Shown here: in pieces, positions 43,508 through 53,168 of the stretch
Position numbering within the stretch: position 1 is the stretch's first letter
Layout: every line of letters starts with the position of its first letter
Assembly (NCBI GenBank): GCA_022822065.1
Contig: JAJECI010000010.1
Span: 62,001 to 126,000 of the forward strand
Origin: Candidatus Dadabacteria bacterium
GTDB taxonomy: Bacteria > Desulfobacterota_D > UBA1144 > Nemesobacterales > Nemesobacteraceae
Reading direction: 5' to 3'
DNA: 64,000 nucleotides
Position numbers and translations under genes: made by a program
The notes under the pieces: model-generated
Database searches by the model: none
Told to the model about the DNA's origin: nothing
Seen by the model: the letters and a program-made list of their open reading frames with translations, nothing else

Positions 43508-45010
43508 TTATTTCATGAACTGATCGATGTAAATCATCAGCCTTGACTGGAAAGCCCAGATCGTATCTTCGGCTGTGGAACCGTCTCCGGCTCTAGCCTC
43601 AAGAAGGTCCGTAAGACCGTCTCCGGCAATAACCAAGCTTCCGATGAAGTCAAGGTTTACGCCCGGATGAAGCGTCCAGCTGAGCGTTCCCTCTATCTCT
43701 GTACCGAGATAGTCATCAACCTCGGTCGCACCAATAGCCGGACCGAAATCACCACTGTCAAAAGCTGAAACCGCCGTTGTTTCATCGTTCCAGGCAATCA
43801 GAACCTGAGGAGTGAACCCTAGGTTATCAGCAAGCTGCACATTCGCATACGCTTTGGCGTAGATAGCGTTTATTACGCTTCCCTCTATGTTATAAATAGT
43901 CGGAATAACATGTTTGAAAAGAAGGTTGTCTACGTTATACGCCGGGCTGAATGGAAGGGCGTTACCTTCAATCGTCGTTCCAGTGGAACCATCATCACCC
44001 TGAGCCCAACCAGCTTCAAGACCTACCGTGCTTACCTGAGCCATCATCGAAGGCTGGAACTCAAGGCGGCCCGCCATGTCAAAGGCGTAGTCAAAATCAA
44101 GCGCTACGGGTGCATAGCTGCCAAGATAAATCTCTCCTCCACCAAACACCTGAACCTCGTAGGTGAAGCTCCAGTTGGCTGCCTTAAGTACGAGCAGACC
44201 GGAATAGAGCGAGGTGCGGTCAACATCAATACCTGTAAAACCGATATCGCTGAATATGTTGTTCTGGTGCAGGTACGGGAACCCGTAAGCTCCTACAGTC
44301 ACGTTAACGTCTCCCATCTGCTGGTTGTAGATACCAGCCGCGGCAAGTATGTCATAACCCACGCCGCTGCTTTCAGCAAACAGCGAAGCACCATTGCTGA
44401 ATACGTCAGATACGAGAACCAAAGTGAATGTTCCGGCTCCAGCTGGGAAGGACTTTAACCAAAGAGCCCTGTCAACCACGAAACCAAGATCCGAATGTGG
44501 ATCGTGTCCGCCGTTTGCGAGAATTCCAAGACCCCAATCAAAAGGCTGGCGTCCTATCCTCACGAAACCGAGGTTGTTCGGAAGAACTATGTCAGCGTGA
44601 AGCATGCGTACGGTGAAAAATCCGTAATCATCGTCTACCGCCTTATCCCCCGTCAGAATAGCGCCGTTAAAACGGTCACTTGGCCTGAGGTCGGACAGCA
44701 CAACGCTGTCATCCTCACCAAAAGTACCTCCAAAGAAATGGGCTGTGGAACCACCCCATATCATGTTGCTCGCCACGTCAACCTGAGCCCTTACGGTGAC
44801 AGCGTCACTTAAGCCCAGCTGCGGGGTGATTCTGAGCGTCGTATCAACAACACTAATCATGTCATCAGTACCGGCAACGGCATTGTCAATGACACGCGCT
44901 CTCGTCCTCAAGTAACTCGGAAATCCGCCAAGCGACCAATCTATCGCGAATGACGGGATCGACATACCAAGGACGGCGAAAAATATAATAAGCCATCTGG
45001 CTTGAATCAT
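43508..45010 (-). CDS. Outer-membrane porin-like beta-barrel
   Basis: 500 residues. Signal peptide ARWLIIFFAVLGMSIPSFA. The mature part has alternating hydrophobic strands, many Gly/Asp/Asn loops, and ends in an aromatic-rich segment (SRLMIYIDQFMK), consistent with an outer-membrane barrel. Features such as FVRIGRQPFDWGLGILANGG resemble alginate-export-type or long-chain substrate porins. AGGAGGTAAGGAG precedes the ATG at excellent spacing, suggesting strong expression, with its own terminator. Substrate unknown. Confidence 0.7.
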   Translation of the reverse strand: MIQARWLIIFFAVLGMSIPSFAIDWSLGGFPSYLRTRARVIDNAVAGTDDMISVVDTTLRITPQLGLSDAVTVRAQVDVASNMIWGGSTAHFFGGTFGEDDSVVLSDLRPSDRFNGAILTGDKAVDDDYGFFTVRMLHADIVLPNNLGFVRIGRQPFDWGLGILANGGHDPHSDLGFVVDRALWLKSFPAGAGTFTLVLVSDVFSNGASLFAESSGVGYDILAAAGIYNQQMGDVNVTVGAYGFPYLHQNNIFSDIGFTGIDVDRTSLYSGLLVLKAANWSFTYEVQVFGGGEIYLGSYAPVALDFDYAFDMAGRLEFQPSMMAQVSTVGLEAGWAQGDDGSTGTTIEGNALPFSPAYNVDNLLFKHVIPTIYNIEGSVINAIYAKAYANVQLADNLGFTPQVLIAWNDETTAVSAFDSGDFGPAIGATEVDDYLGTEIEGTLSWTLHPGVNLDFIGSLVIAGDGLTDLLEARAGDGSTAEDTIWAFQSRLMIYIDQFMK

Positions 45011-45362
45011 CTCTCCTTACCTCCTGTAAAATTTATATCCAAAATAAACGACCATCTCCTGATTTTCCTAAAATGGACGCAGAATACGATCAAACTCTGT
45101 ATAAGCTTACTACAACAGCAAGCCTAATTCAAGCGTTTTTTTCCTTAACGAAAAATCACACCTTCTGTTCATACGCCCTTAACAATAAATTACAAAGGCG
45201 CTTATGTCAAGAATCTTTGACCGGAAAAACCAAATAGAGACAGCAGCAACGGACTTAAAAACCGCTGCCCGCTCCTTAACCCAGGCGATACCGAAACAGC
45301 CGCGTTATCCCGGCCGGCGCATAAACAACGGAAGTCCCGGCCGGACACCGCTTTCATGACAC
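45011..45362. other. Intergenic region upstream of the porin gene
   Basis: About 350 bases carrying the porin promoter and leader. Two copies of CCCGGCCGG lie near 45308-45340 and could pair, just before the 3' end of the next reverse-strand gene. No coding frame seen. Confidence 0.5.
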
Positions 45363-46031
45363 TCACCCCCGCCCGAAAAGCCGAAGCGTGATGAAGGGAA
45401 TCAGGCCGAGCGCGGGCGAGAGCGCAAGCTGCGTTGCGGCGCTTTTCCGCAAAGGCTCCTTCATCCCCATTATCCCGGAGTAAAGCGAAGCCGGATCCCC
45501 GATGAATCCCCTTGCCGCCTCGCAGAAGAAAAAAACATTTTTCGGACTCAGGAGGAAAACGAACAGGTTAAATGCCAGGAATATGAGAACTCCCTTCGCA
45601 ACGAGACTCAGCGTCCTTCCCCACACAAGCGAGTTAACGGCCTTCCTCGTCAGGTTTCCCCCGTAGTACCTGGCAAGTATCCCCCCGAGAATAACCGTCA
45701 TCATGAGGCTTATCCCGAAACCGAAAAGAAAGACCAGGCACTTCCCGAGAAGATCGGCCGTCGCGCCGAAAGCCGGTATCACCTCCTCACAGACTCCCCA
45801 GGCAAGCGGAAGAAGCAGACCCAGAAACACCCCCTCCCAGAAACCGCTTCGGGCTCCCACCATGAAAAAAGTGAGCATTCCCCTCACGGTCAGGAAATCA
45901 GAAGGTATGTCCTGCCCCGTGCGCTCTATTATATGGTACTGCTGTATCTCCGATATCGCATCTATGAGGTTGCGCGGGGACGCGTGGGGCGAAGACGATA
46001 TGGGGACGAACCCTCCCCGCCCGCCGCTCAC
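45363..46031 (-). CDS. Polytopic membrane protein beside the conjugation cluster
   Basis: 222 residues from GTG. Four or so membrane segments: GVFLGLLLPLAWGVCEEVI, KCLVFLFGFGISLMMTVIL, VAKGVLIFLAFNLFVFLL and ALGLIPFITLRLF. It is divergent from traD with a 209-base gap. GC content and codon style match the tra genes, so it probably belongs to the same element, but the family is not recognised. Confidence 0.6.
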   Translation of the reverse strand: MSGGRGGFVPISSSPHASPRNLIDAISEIQQYHIIERTGQDIPSDFLTVRGMLTFFMVGARSGFWEGVFLGLLLPLAWGVCEEVIPAFGATADLLGKCLVFLFGFGISLMMTVILGGILARYYGGNLTRKAVNSLVWGRTLSLVAKGVLIFLAFNLFVFLLSPKNVFFFCEAARGFIGDPASLYSGIMGMKEPLRKSAATQLALSPALGLIPFITLRLFGRG

Positions 46032-46240
46032 GGCCTCTCTCCTTTATATATAAGGGAAGGAAAACACGGGGGGTTTCCGTCTCCGGGCTCCTGCGGATCC
46101 GCCGTCCCTGAAAATTTTTTGAAAAAAGTTGTGGACATTCAGTCCTAATTGTAATACAGTGTATTTCAAATATCAAAAAATGGCCGGAAAAAAGAGATAC
46201 TGATAAGAAAAACAAGGAAAAAACCCGGGAGAAAAACCAC

Positions 46241-47593
46241 TTGATCGGACTCCGCGCAAAGAAGCTCCGCGATATCCCCCTGCCCCCGGGGACAGCCATA
46301 GGAGAGGGCGTCGCGCTTGACGGCGGCCCCGAGGCAAAGCCCTCCCCGATAACGGTTCCCGACTCAGACCGCGAGGGACACATATTCACAATGGGCGCAA
46401 CGCGAAGCGGAAAGACCCGCCTCGCCGAAGCCATGATAGAGCACGACATAAGGGCGGGGCGAAGCATCCTCTGGATAGACCCCAAGGGGGATAACGCCAT
46501 TTTCTCAAAGATAGTGGCCGTGGCCAAGGAAGCGGGGAGGGAGGACGATCTTCTTTTCTTCTCCCCGGTTTTTCCCCGCTACTCGGTGAAGATAGACCCC
46601 CTCTCTCACTATTTCATGCCCGAGGAAATCGTTAACCACGTGGTTTCGGGCGTGCGGGTCCGCGAGGAGTTCTACTTCAACGTAGCCTACGAGGTGACGC
46701 TTGTGGTGGTGCAGGGGCTCATGCTGATATCAAGATCCCTCGGAGAGCGGCCCGAGTTCACGTTCCGGAGGATAAAGGAGAATATAGGCTACAGGGAGCT
46801 TGAGGGTCTTCGCGCCCAGATAGCCGGGACGGACGACCCCGAGGCGGAAGAGATCCTCATGCACCTCGACCAGATCCTCTCCTCTCCCCAGGACTATTTC
46901 TCCAAGGTTTCCTCGAGCCTCAGAACCGTGATAACGTCGCTCAGTTCCGGTTCGGTGGGAGAAATCATCGGCAAGGACACCTCGAACCGCTTCATAGAGC
47001 GTCTCGAGGCAGGGGAAAGTGTGATACTCGTGGTGCAGACGGGATCCCTCCTCACCAGGAAAACGGCCCACATAATGGCGCGGGTGCTTCTCTCCATGGT
47101 GCAGAGCTTCGTAGGCAGGGTGCTGGCTTCCCAGCGGAAAATCGACCCTCCCCTCGCGGTATACGCCGACGAGGCCTCAAACGTCCTTTACTTCGGAATA
47201 GACGACCTTTTCAACAAGGCGGGCGGGGCCGGGGTGTGGCTTCACATGCTGACCCAGAGCAAGCAGGACCTCGTGGCCGAACTCGGCCCGGCCTATACGG
47301 GAAAGATACTCGACAACACGAACACCAAGATAGTTTTCCGCGTCAACGACCCCAACACCGCCTCTTACGCCTCCCGCCTAGCGGGAATGAGAAAAAGGTT
47401 CTCCCCAATAATGAGCCTCGGCGGGGGTCTCAGCGTGAGGGAGATAGAGGAGAGCAGGGTGCCGCCCGAGAGCTTTCTCAGGCTCGGGCGAAGGGAATTC
47501 TACGCCTTTACCTTCGACGGCATGTACAGGGGAAGGACCCTTGACGTGCGTCCGTGCGACGAAATACGGTTCCCGGAGATAAAAGACCGATGA
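46241..47593 (+). CDS. traD: Type IV coupling protein (TraD-like ATPase)
   Basis: 450 residues from a TTG. Walker A FTMGATRSGKTRLAEAM at about 48-64, Walker B AVYADEASNVLYFG at about 306-319, and a C-terminal ANTNTK-like arginine/finger region (LDNTNTKIVFRVNDPNTAS). It lacks the N-terminal membrane helices of larger TraD proteins, as in some ICE versions. It would bring the DNA-relaxase complex to the secretion channel. It overlaps the next gene by ATGA. Confidence 0.85.
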   Translation: MIGLRAKKLRDIPLPPGTAIGEGVALDGGPEAKPSPITVPDSDREGHIFTMGATRSGKTRLAEAMIEHDIRAGRSILWIDPKGDNAIFSKIVAVAKEAGREDDLLFFSPVFPRYSVKIDPLSHYFMPEEIVNHVVSGVRVREEFYFNVAYEVTLVVVQGLMLISRSLGERPEFTFRRIKENIGYRELEGLRAQIAGTDDPEAEEILMHLDQILSSPQDYFSKVSSSLRTVITSLSSGSVGEIIGKDTSNRFIERLEAGESVILVVQTGSLLTRKTAHIMARVLLSMVQSFVGRVLASQRKIDPPLAVYADEASNVLYFGIDDLFNKAGGAGVWLHMLTQSKQDLVAELGPAYTGKILDNTNTKIVFRVNDPNTASYASRLAGMRKRFSPIMSLGGGLSVREIEESRVPPESFLRLGRREFYAFTFDGMYRGRTLDVRPCDEIRFPEIKDR

Positions 47594-48990
47594 GGAGGAA
47601 AAAGGACGCGAAAATGAAATACCTTCCCCAAGTGGCGATCGGCTGGGACACGGCAGCCGCCTTTTCGCTTCTCTGCATCTGCCTGGGCGCGGCGCTCTGC
47701 GCGCTCGCCCTGAGACAAAGAAAAGAAAAACGAAGCGGAGCCGAAACGGTAGAGTTCGCGACGGCTTCTGCGAGGAGAGCCCCGCAAAGAGAAAACGGCG
47801 CGCGGGCAGGAACCATAGAGACCCTAGCGGAGAGTCTCTGGCTCAGAAGCGATGCGGGGCTCGCGGTGCTCTCTGACCGGGAACCCGCGTCCGCACCCGT
47901 CTTCAAAAATCCCAGGACCCGGGCCTTCTGGACGGAGGAGATAGAACCCAACCGCCGCCTCTTTGAGAAAAGGCGCGAACTTGCGGTGATGGAGAGGGTT
48001 CTCCTCGAGCTTGACGAGCACGGCCTCTGCTCAAGCGTGGTCGCCGGGGACGGGAAAAGCGCGTTTGCGCCGACCGCCAGGAGATTTTCGCGCGTCACCC
48101 TGCTTGACCACTCGCTTCGGGCGGCGCGGTGCATGAGGGAAATACACGACTCGCTCTACACCGAGAAGGTCCTCTACGGAAAGCATCTCATCGCGGCTTT
48201 GGCCCACGATATCGGAAAAATGGAGCACCTGCGCCCCGAGGGCGGACGCTACGTGAAGGATGACCACGCGGCGGCATCGGCGAGGGCGCTTAACGCGTGG
48301 ATAATGGAGTGTGGGGGAGAGAGGGCCGCCCTTGAGCTTCGCTTCGTGGTGGACGCCGTCAGGAACCATCACAGAAGCGCGAACTCGCCCGACCCCATAC
48401 TCAAGAACCTAAAAAGGGCGGATACGGCGGCACGGGAGGAGGAATTCTCGGGGGCGCGCAAAAGCCCGCGCACGGCGGCCGCGCCCCCCGACGGGACAAC
48501 GGATGACGAGCCTCCCGAGTGGCTGCTCCGCGACATACCCCGGATACTGAACGACCACGTGGGGCCCGCGATAAACGAGGCGGCGCTCGAGGAGGCTCCC
48601 TTCGCCCGGGCGATCTCCTCCACAAACGGGATCGTCTACGTCTGTCCCCACTACCTTTTCGACGGGGTAAGGGAGCACATGGAGCGGGAGGAGATAGCGG
48701 ACATGAGGTTTTTCGACCCGTCCCGCCCCGCGGAGCTTCGGGCGAAGCTCCTAGTGACAAACTCCCTTAAATCCCGCAACTGGGTGGGCGAAGGGGTCCG
48801 CGACGGCTACTACGCCGCCTTCTGGAACTACGAGCACGAGGGAAAGAAAATAAGAAAAGGCGGCTTCTGGGTGCCCGTTTTCGCTGAAGCGTTCGACGTG
48901 CCGCTTTCCGAGCTTGAAAAAAGGAAAAGCGCCGAGCTTCGCCGGGTTACTTCCGTCGAGCCGTGTCTTGCCCGCGGGCGGAAAAAATAA
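47590..48990 (+). CDS. HD-domain protein (TraI_2/MobH-like relaxase candidate)
   Basis: 466 residues from the ATG at 47590 that overlaps the traD stop; 47614 is an alternative start. A membrane helix (TAAAFSLLCICLGAALCALA) sits near the N-terminus. A metal-binding HD region follows: LLDHSLRAARCMREIHDS, then HLIAALAHDIGKMEHLRPEG and VRNHHRSAN. The C-terminal WVGEGVRDGYYAAFWNYEHE resembles the tail of TraI_2 domains of MobH relaxases. If so, it would nick oriT; no other relaxase is in the window. Confidence 0.55.
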   Translation: MRRKKDAKMKYLPQVAIGWDTAAAFSLLCICLGAALCALALRQRKEKRSGAETVEFATASARRAPQRENGARAGTIETLAESLWLRSDAGLAVLSDREPASAPVFKNPRTRAFWTEEIEPNRRLFEKRRELAVMERVLLELDEHGLCSSVVAGDGKSAFAPTARRFSRVTLLDHSLRAARCMREIHDSLYTEKVLYGKHLIAALAHDIGKMEHLRPEGGRYVKDDHAAASARALNAWIMECGGERAALELRFVVDAVRNHHRSANSPDPILKNLKRADTAAREEEFSGARKSPRTAAAPPDGTTDDEPPEWLLRDIPRILNDHVGPAINEAALEEAPFARAISSTNGIVYVCPHYLFDGVREHMEREEIADMRFFDPSRPAELRAKLLVTNSLKSRNWVGEGVRDGYYAAFWNYEHEGKKIRKGGFWVPVFAEAFDVPLSELEKRKSAELRRVTSVEPCLARGRKK

Positions 48991-49051
48991 ATAAACTCAA
49001 CCGGGCGGCATCTGTCCGTTCAAAAAAATCATACAGATGGAGGTTATACAG

Positions 49052-49471
49052 ATGAACAACGAAAACGGAAAAGAAAAGAACGTTACGCTGACTATTGACC
49101 GCGTGCCGTACGGGCAACTCGAGCGCGAAGCGCGCAAGAGGGCGCTCGGGCCGGGAGAGTATCTCGAGATGCTGATAGAGATGGACCGCATCTCTAACTG
49201 CGCGGAGGACCTGGAGGAAGAAACGGCCGTCTCCATATCGGAGAGACACTACTCCCTTCTTCGAGAAGACGCGGAGGAAACCGGTTTCGAGGTTGAGGAT
49301 ATCGCCGAGATGATAATAGGGCTTTCGGCGGAAATGCTTCCGCGGAAACCTCTCAGCAGAGAGAAATTCGACGCCGTGGTCAAGGCGTGGGGAGGCGTCG
49401 ATTTCCCGGTCCTGAAAAAACCGGGGAACGCCCGGCGGCGCAGAAACTCTCTTGATAAGCCGTCGTCCTAG
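49052..49471 (+). CDS. Small hypothetical protein in the tra operon
   Basis: 139 residues from the ATG at 49052, chosen because GGAGG stands 8 bases upstream; an ATG at 49037 is less likely. Soluble, strongly charged, with helical REARKRALGPGEYLEMLIEM and a second domain around SISERHYSLLREDAEETGFE. The first half resembles a ribbon-helix-helix-like layout, but no family is recognised. It lies between the HD gene and traA. Confidence 0.55.
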   Translation: MNNENGKEKNVTLTIDRVPYGQLEREARKRALGPGEYLEMLIEMDRISNCAEDLEEETAVSISERHYSLLREDAEETGFEVEDIAEMIIGLSAEMLPRKPLSREKFDAVVKAWGGVDFPVLKKPGNARRRRNSLDKPSS

Positions 49472-49627
49472 GGACGGAAGAGACGGGGAGGCTTCCGCTT
49501 CCCCGAAGAGGCTTAACGACAGAATCGACATAACGGAATAAAACAGACGGACACATGCCGCATTCGCAATCAGGCAGACAGCAATGTCTGCGACACTCGA
49601 AAACCACTTAATAAGGAGGAAGCTAAG

Positions 49628-49942
49628 ATGAAAACATCCGAAGCAAAGTTTCCCCGCGTCGCCGCGGCCGCGCTTTTAACGGTGGTCGCGCTGGCGCTTT
49701 TTTTCCCGGACACTGCGCTCGGGGGAACCACGGGCACGGAGTTCCAGAGCATCTACGACAAGGTGAAGGGATGGTCCACCGGCTACCTGGGAAGGCTGCT
49801 CGCTCTCTGCACGTTCATAATAGGTCTCGGGGCTTCCATAATGCGCCAGACCCTCTTCCCCGCGCTTACGGGGATAGGGGTGGCGCTCGTGGTCTCCCTC
49901 GGCCCGTCGCTCATAGAGGGAATAGCCACGGGGACGTTCTAG
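49628..49942 (+). CDS. traA: Conjugative pilin (TraA-like)
   Basis: 104 residues. A long leader with a hydrophobic segment (AAAALLTVVALALFFPDTALG) then two more membrane helices (LGRLLALCTFIIGLGASIM and ALTGIGVALVVSLGPSLIEG), the VirB2/TraA prepilin layout. AAGGAGGAAGCTAAG precedes the ATG. First gene of the F-type transfer order A-L-E-K-B-V-C, whose order here is canonical. Confidence 0.75.
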   Translation: MKTSEAKFPRVAAAALLTVVALALFFPDTALGGTTGTEFQSIYDKVKGWSTGYLGRLLALCTFIIGLGASIMRQTLFPALTGIGVALVVSLGPSLIEGIATGTF

Positions 49943-50209
49943 ATGAGAACGAGGATCCCGAGATACATAGACGACCCCCCGCAGATATTCTGGTGGGAGA
50001 TCGACGAGGTGGCGCTCTTCAGCGGAGCGTTCGTGGTCGGGGCCCTCGGGGGCCAGACGCTCGGAGGGCTGCTCGGGGGATTTGCCCTCTCCTGGCTGCT
50101 CGAGCGCCTTAAGTCCGGGCGGGGAAGCGCCTTTCTGGTTCACCTCGCCTACTGGTACGGACTCTCGGCGGTGAGGCCCGAGAGCCACAGGGAGAGGTTC
50201 TTTGAGTGA
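49943..50209 (+). CDS. traL: TraL-like pilus assembly protein
   Basis: 88 residues. It opens RIPRYIDDPPQIFWWEIDEV, the TraL family start, and has a membrane pair around VALFSGAFVVGALGGQTLGG. Its ATG follows directly on the traA stop. TraL is a small inner-membrane protein (VirB3-like) needed for pilus assembly. Confidence 0.85.
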   Translation: MRTRIPRYIDDPPQIFWWEIDEVALFSGAFVVGALGGQTLGGLLGGFALSWLLERLKSGRGSAFLVHLAYWYGLSAVRPESHRERFFE

Positions 50210-50796
50210 TGCTTATACGCACCTTCCGCGAGAGATGGCTTAACCTCGCCCGGGAAAACGGGCTGCTGCGCTTCGCCGTGGGAGCGCTCTGCGTGACGGT
50301 CGCGCTTCAGGGCTGCCACATGAAAAAGCTCTCCGAGCGCACCACCGTGCACGTTCACGTGCCCGAGTACATGCAGAAGGGCTTCACCGTGAGCGCGGCG
50401 GGGGCGGCCTCGCTCGCCTACACAGAGCAGTGGGCGCTCAGCCTCCTTCCCTTCGTTGCGTCCTTCACCGCGGAAACCGTGGATTTCAACGTGAGGCAGT
50501 TCCTCCTCTACGTACACCCCGAGAGCTACGACCCCATCTCGGGATTCCTGCTTGAAAAATCAAAGGAGATAAAGGCAAGCGGGGTCGCCCAGGCGTTCTT
50601 CCCGAAAACGGTGGCCATAGAGGAGGAAGGGGCGGTCGTGGCGGTGAGCGGACGGCGCACCAGGGTGGTGGGAAACGTGGTGACCGACCAGAGGGAGGTC
50701 GTCTACAGGGTCCGCTTCGAGCTCGGGGCGAACAACCGCCCGCTCGTAACCGGACTTATCGAAAACGAAGGAGTGGAGGGAGCGGATGAACACTGA
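50209..50796 (+). CDS. traE: TraE-like (VirB8-type) inner-membrane protein
   Basis: 195 residues from the ATG at 50209, overlapping the traL stop (TGATG). One N-terminal membrane helix (LRFAVGALCVTVALQGCHM) and a periplasmic domain with VDFNVRQFLLYVHPESYDPI and RVVGNVVTDQREVVYRV. TraE is the F-type VirB8-like scaffold. Overlaps traK by 11 bases. Confidence 0.85.
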   Translation: MLIRTFRERWLNLARENGLLRFAVGALCVTVALQGCHMKKLSERTTVHVHVPEYMQKGFTVSAAGAASLAYTEQWALSLLPFVASFTAETVDFNVRQFLLYVHPESYDPISGFLLEKSKEIKASGVAQAFFPKTVAIEEEGAVVAVSGRRTRVVGNVVTDQREVVYRVRFELGANNRPLVTGLIENEGVEGADEH

Positions 50797-51496
50797 CCCC
50801 GCCCCGCGCGTCCTCGCCGTCCTGGCCGCAGCGTTTTTCGCTTTCGCCGCTACGGCGGCCGCTCTCACGATAGACCTCGGGAAAACCCGCGAGGGGGAAC
50901 CGGTATCGCTCGGCGTATCGCGCACCGACACGAACAGGATCGAGCTTCCAGAAACCATAATAAACGCTTTTTCCTCAGACGGGTCGATTGACGTGAAGAT
51001 AATAGGGCGCTCTGCGCTCGTTAGAACGGAAGACCCGGCGGAACTCATAATCCTGACCGAAAAAAGAAGGCTCACGCTGCTGCTCTCGCCCGAGGACAGG
51101 CCCTCGCGCACCGTCATAATGAGGGACGAGGCCGCGCCGCCCCCCGGCCCGCCCGGGGAGGCGGCGGAAGGCCCGAAAGCCCTTCCCTACGAAAAGGCCA
51201 TAACGGACCTCGTTCTCGCGCTCGCCACAGACGGCTCCCCGGTCGGGGAGATTTCAGAAAAGGAAGAGAAGTTCACGGGTTCGCTTCGCATCGCGCGCCG
51301 CGGAGAGATGGCGTCACCCCCTTTTTCCGCCTCGCTCTACGTCATCAGGAACTCAGGCTCCAAAACCGCCGCGCTCACAGAAAGGATGTTTCTTTCCGGC
51401 CCCGAAATCGTGGCCGTGGGAATGGAGAGCGACCGGCTTGAGCCGGGGGAGTCGGGAAGGATTTTCGTGGTCACGAAAAGGGAGCCTCGGCGATGA
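50786..51496 (+). CDS. traK: TraK-like secretin-type protein
   Basis: 236 residues with a signal peptide (VLAVLAAAFFAFAATAAALT). Beta-rich mature part with typical TraK segments SLGVSRTDTNRIELPETIIN and a C-terminal LEPGESGRIFVV. TraK (VirB9-like) forms the outer-membrane core complex with TraV and TraB. A Pro-rich segment in the middle matches a linker. Overlaps traB by 4 bases. Confidence 0.85.
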   Translation: MNTDPAPRVLAVLAAAFFAFAATAAALTIDLGKTREGEPVSLGVSRTDTNRIELPETIINAFSSDGSIDVKIIGRSALVRTEDPAELIILTEKRRLTLLLSPEDRPSRTVIMRDEAAPPPGPPGEAAEGPKALPYEKAITDLVLALATDGSPVGEISEKEEKFTGSLRIARRGEMASPPFSASLYVIRNSGSKTAALTERMFLSGPEIVAVGMESDRLEPGESGRIFVVTKREPRR

Positions 51497-52650
51497 TCGG
51501 GAAGATCCGGAAAATCTACGCCGAAAGAAAACGCCAGACGCTCGCCGCTGCGGCTCTGCTGTCCGCCTTTTTCGTCGTGGCCCTCTTTCTTCTGCTGCTC
51601 GGCGGGGAGGACAAGGGGCTTCTTGGGGAGAAAAAGCCGCGGGGGAGCATAAAGATCCTGCGGGGAGTTGACCTCGCGCGGGAGAAATGGCGCATAGAGG
51701 GGGAAAAGCGCCTCGGGATGATAGAGACCGAGCAGAGAGAGATAAAAAAGGAACTTGAGGCCGTCTCCGCCGCCCTTGGAGAGCTTGGGAAAGAATCTTC
51801 CGAACCATACCCCTACCCCCCTCCGCCGGCCGGGGACGAGACCTCACCCGAAGCGGGATTCCCTCCCGCTTCCCCACTGCCGGGCGCGGCGGAAACGCCG
51901 CCCGTGCCCCCGAAGACAAAAAGCCCGATACGGGTTTTCTCCCCCCTCGGGGGTGCCCCGGCCGAGGGGCCCGCCGCAGAACCCGCCCTGCTTAACTGGA
52001 TTCCCTCGGGAAGCTTCGTTCCCGGGGTGCTTCTAAGCGGCCTTGACGCTCCGACCGCGACCGCCGCCGCGCGAAACCCCCACCCCGTGCTGATACATCT
52101 CGCGGAACCTTCCCGCCTGCCCGGCCTGCGGCGCATGGACATAGCGCGCTGCCACGTCACGGGAGCGGGCTACGGGCAGCTCGCGAGCGAGAGGGCGTAC
52201 GTAAGGCTCGAGAGAATAGCCTGCGTGCTTCGCTCGGGGGACGCGATAGACACCAGAATAAAGGGATACGTGGCCGGGGAGGACGGAAAGACGGGGATCC
52301 GCGGAAGGCTCGTCTCGAAACAGGGAAAGATGCTCTCGCGCGGAATCCTAGCCGGATTCGCCTCGGGGTTCGGCGGGGCGGTCGAGAGCTCGAACTCGAC
52401 CTCCGGAGTGGTCGCGGGGGGAACGTTCACCGTGAGTTCAAGGAGCTCGGAGGATCTCGTCAAGACGGGAATCGGAGGAGGAGCGGGGGAGGCAGGAAGG
52501 CTTCTCGCCGAATACTACCTGAAGCTCGCCGAGGAGGTGTTTCCGGTAATAGAGATAGACGCCGGGCGCCGAGTCGACGTGATCATAACCGAGGGGACGG
52601 AACTTGTTCCGAGAAAAACCGCCTACGCCGCGGGGGAAAAAGAGAAATGA
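51493..52650 (+). CDS. traB: TraB-like (VirB10-type) channel protein
   Basis: 385 residues. One N-terminal membrane helix (TLAAAALLSAFFVVALFLLL), a coiled coil (MIETEQREIKKELEAVSAAL), a Pro-rich linker, and the VirB10 beta-barrel from about 170 (NWIPSGSFVPGVLLSGLDAP, ILAGFASGFGGAVESSNSTS). The protein spans both membranes and gates the pore. Overlaps neighbours by 4 bases on both sides. Confidence 0.92.
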   Translation: MIGKIRKIYAERKRQTLAAAALLSAFFVVALFLLLLGGEDKGLLGEKKPRGSIKILRGVDLAREKWRIEGEKRLGMIETEQREIKKELEAVSAALGELGKESSEPYPYPPPPAGDETSPEAGFPPASPLPGAAETPPVPPKTKSPIRVFSPLGGAPAEGPAAEPALLNWIPSGSFVPGVLLSGLDAPTATAAARNPHPVLIHLAEPSRLPGLRRMDIARCHVTGAGYGQLASERAYVRLERIACVLRSGDAIDTRIKGYVAGEDGKTGIRGRLVSKQGKMLSRGILAGFASGFGGAVESSNSTSGVVAGGTFTVSSRSSEDLVKTGIGGGAGEAGRLLAEYYLKLAEEVFPVIEIDAGRRVDVIITEGTELVPRKTAYAAGEKEK

Positions 52651-53168
52651 GAAGATTAGCCGCCCTGCTTGTGTTCTGCTCCCTGCTTCTTGCCGGCTGC
52701 GCCGGCGGGTCGTCCCGCTACGGCTGCCCGGTCGAGGAGGGCTACTCGTGCAAAAGCGTCTCCGAGGTTTACGCCGAGGCGGCTTCCGGCCGGGGAAGCG
52801 GGGAGCGCCCTTTCCCAAAAGCCCTAAAGAACGAAAAAACCGTGCGCCCGGCCGCGTGGAGAAGGTTCCTGAAAGGCGGGGCGTTCCGCGCGGGAAAAAA
52901 CGCCCGCAGGCGGGCGGGGGAGAGAAAGGAAGAGCGAAAGGCCGCGCGGGCCGAAGAGTCGATACCCGTCTACGTTCCCCCTCCCACGATACGCCTCTGG
53001 ATAGCCCCGTGGCAGGACGCCCGGGGCGTCTTTCACTCAGGCAGGTACGTCTACGCGGTCTCGGGCCGGGGACGGTGGACAATTGACGGGAGGACCGTTC
53101 CGCTCGGGGGGCGGCCGGAAGATTATCCCGAGGAAATACGCCTTCTCGAAGCGGGGAGGGCCCCCTGA
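52647..53168 (+). CDS. traV: TraV-like outer-membrane lipoprotein
   Basis: 173 residues. Lipoprotein signal with LLLAGCAGGSSR, the Cys being the lipidation site. The mature start YGCPVEEGYSCKSVSEVY has the two extra cysteines typical of TraV. A Lys/Arg-rich middle and a C-terminal IRLWIAPWQDARGVFHSG segment follow. It would join TraK and TraB in the outer-membrane ring (VirB7-like). Confidence 0.88.
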   Translation: MRRLAALLVFCSLLLAGCAGGSSRYGCPVEEGYSCKSVSEVYAEAASGRGSGERPFPKALKNEKTVRPAAWRRFLKGGAFRAGKNARRRAGERKEERKAARAEESIPVYVPPPTIRLWIAPWQDARGVFHSGRYVYAVSGRGRWTIDGRTVPLGGRPEDYPEEIRLLEAGRAP

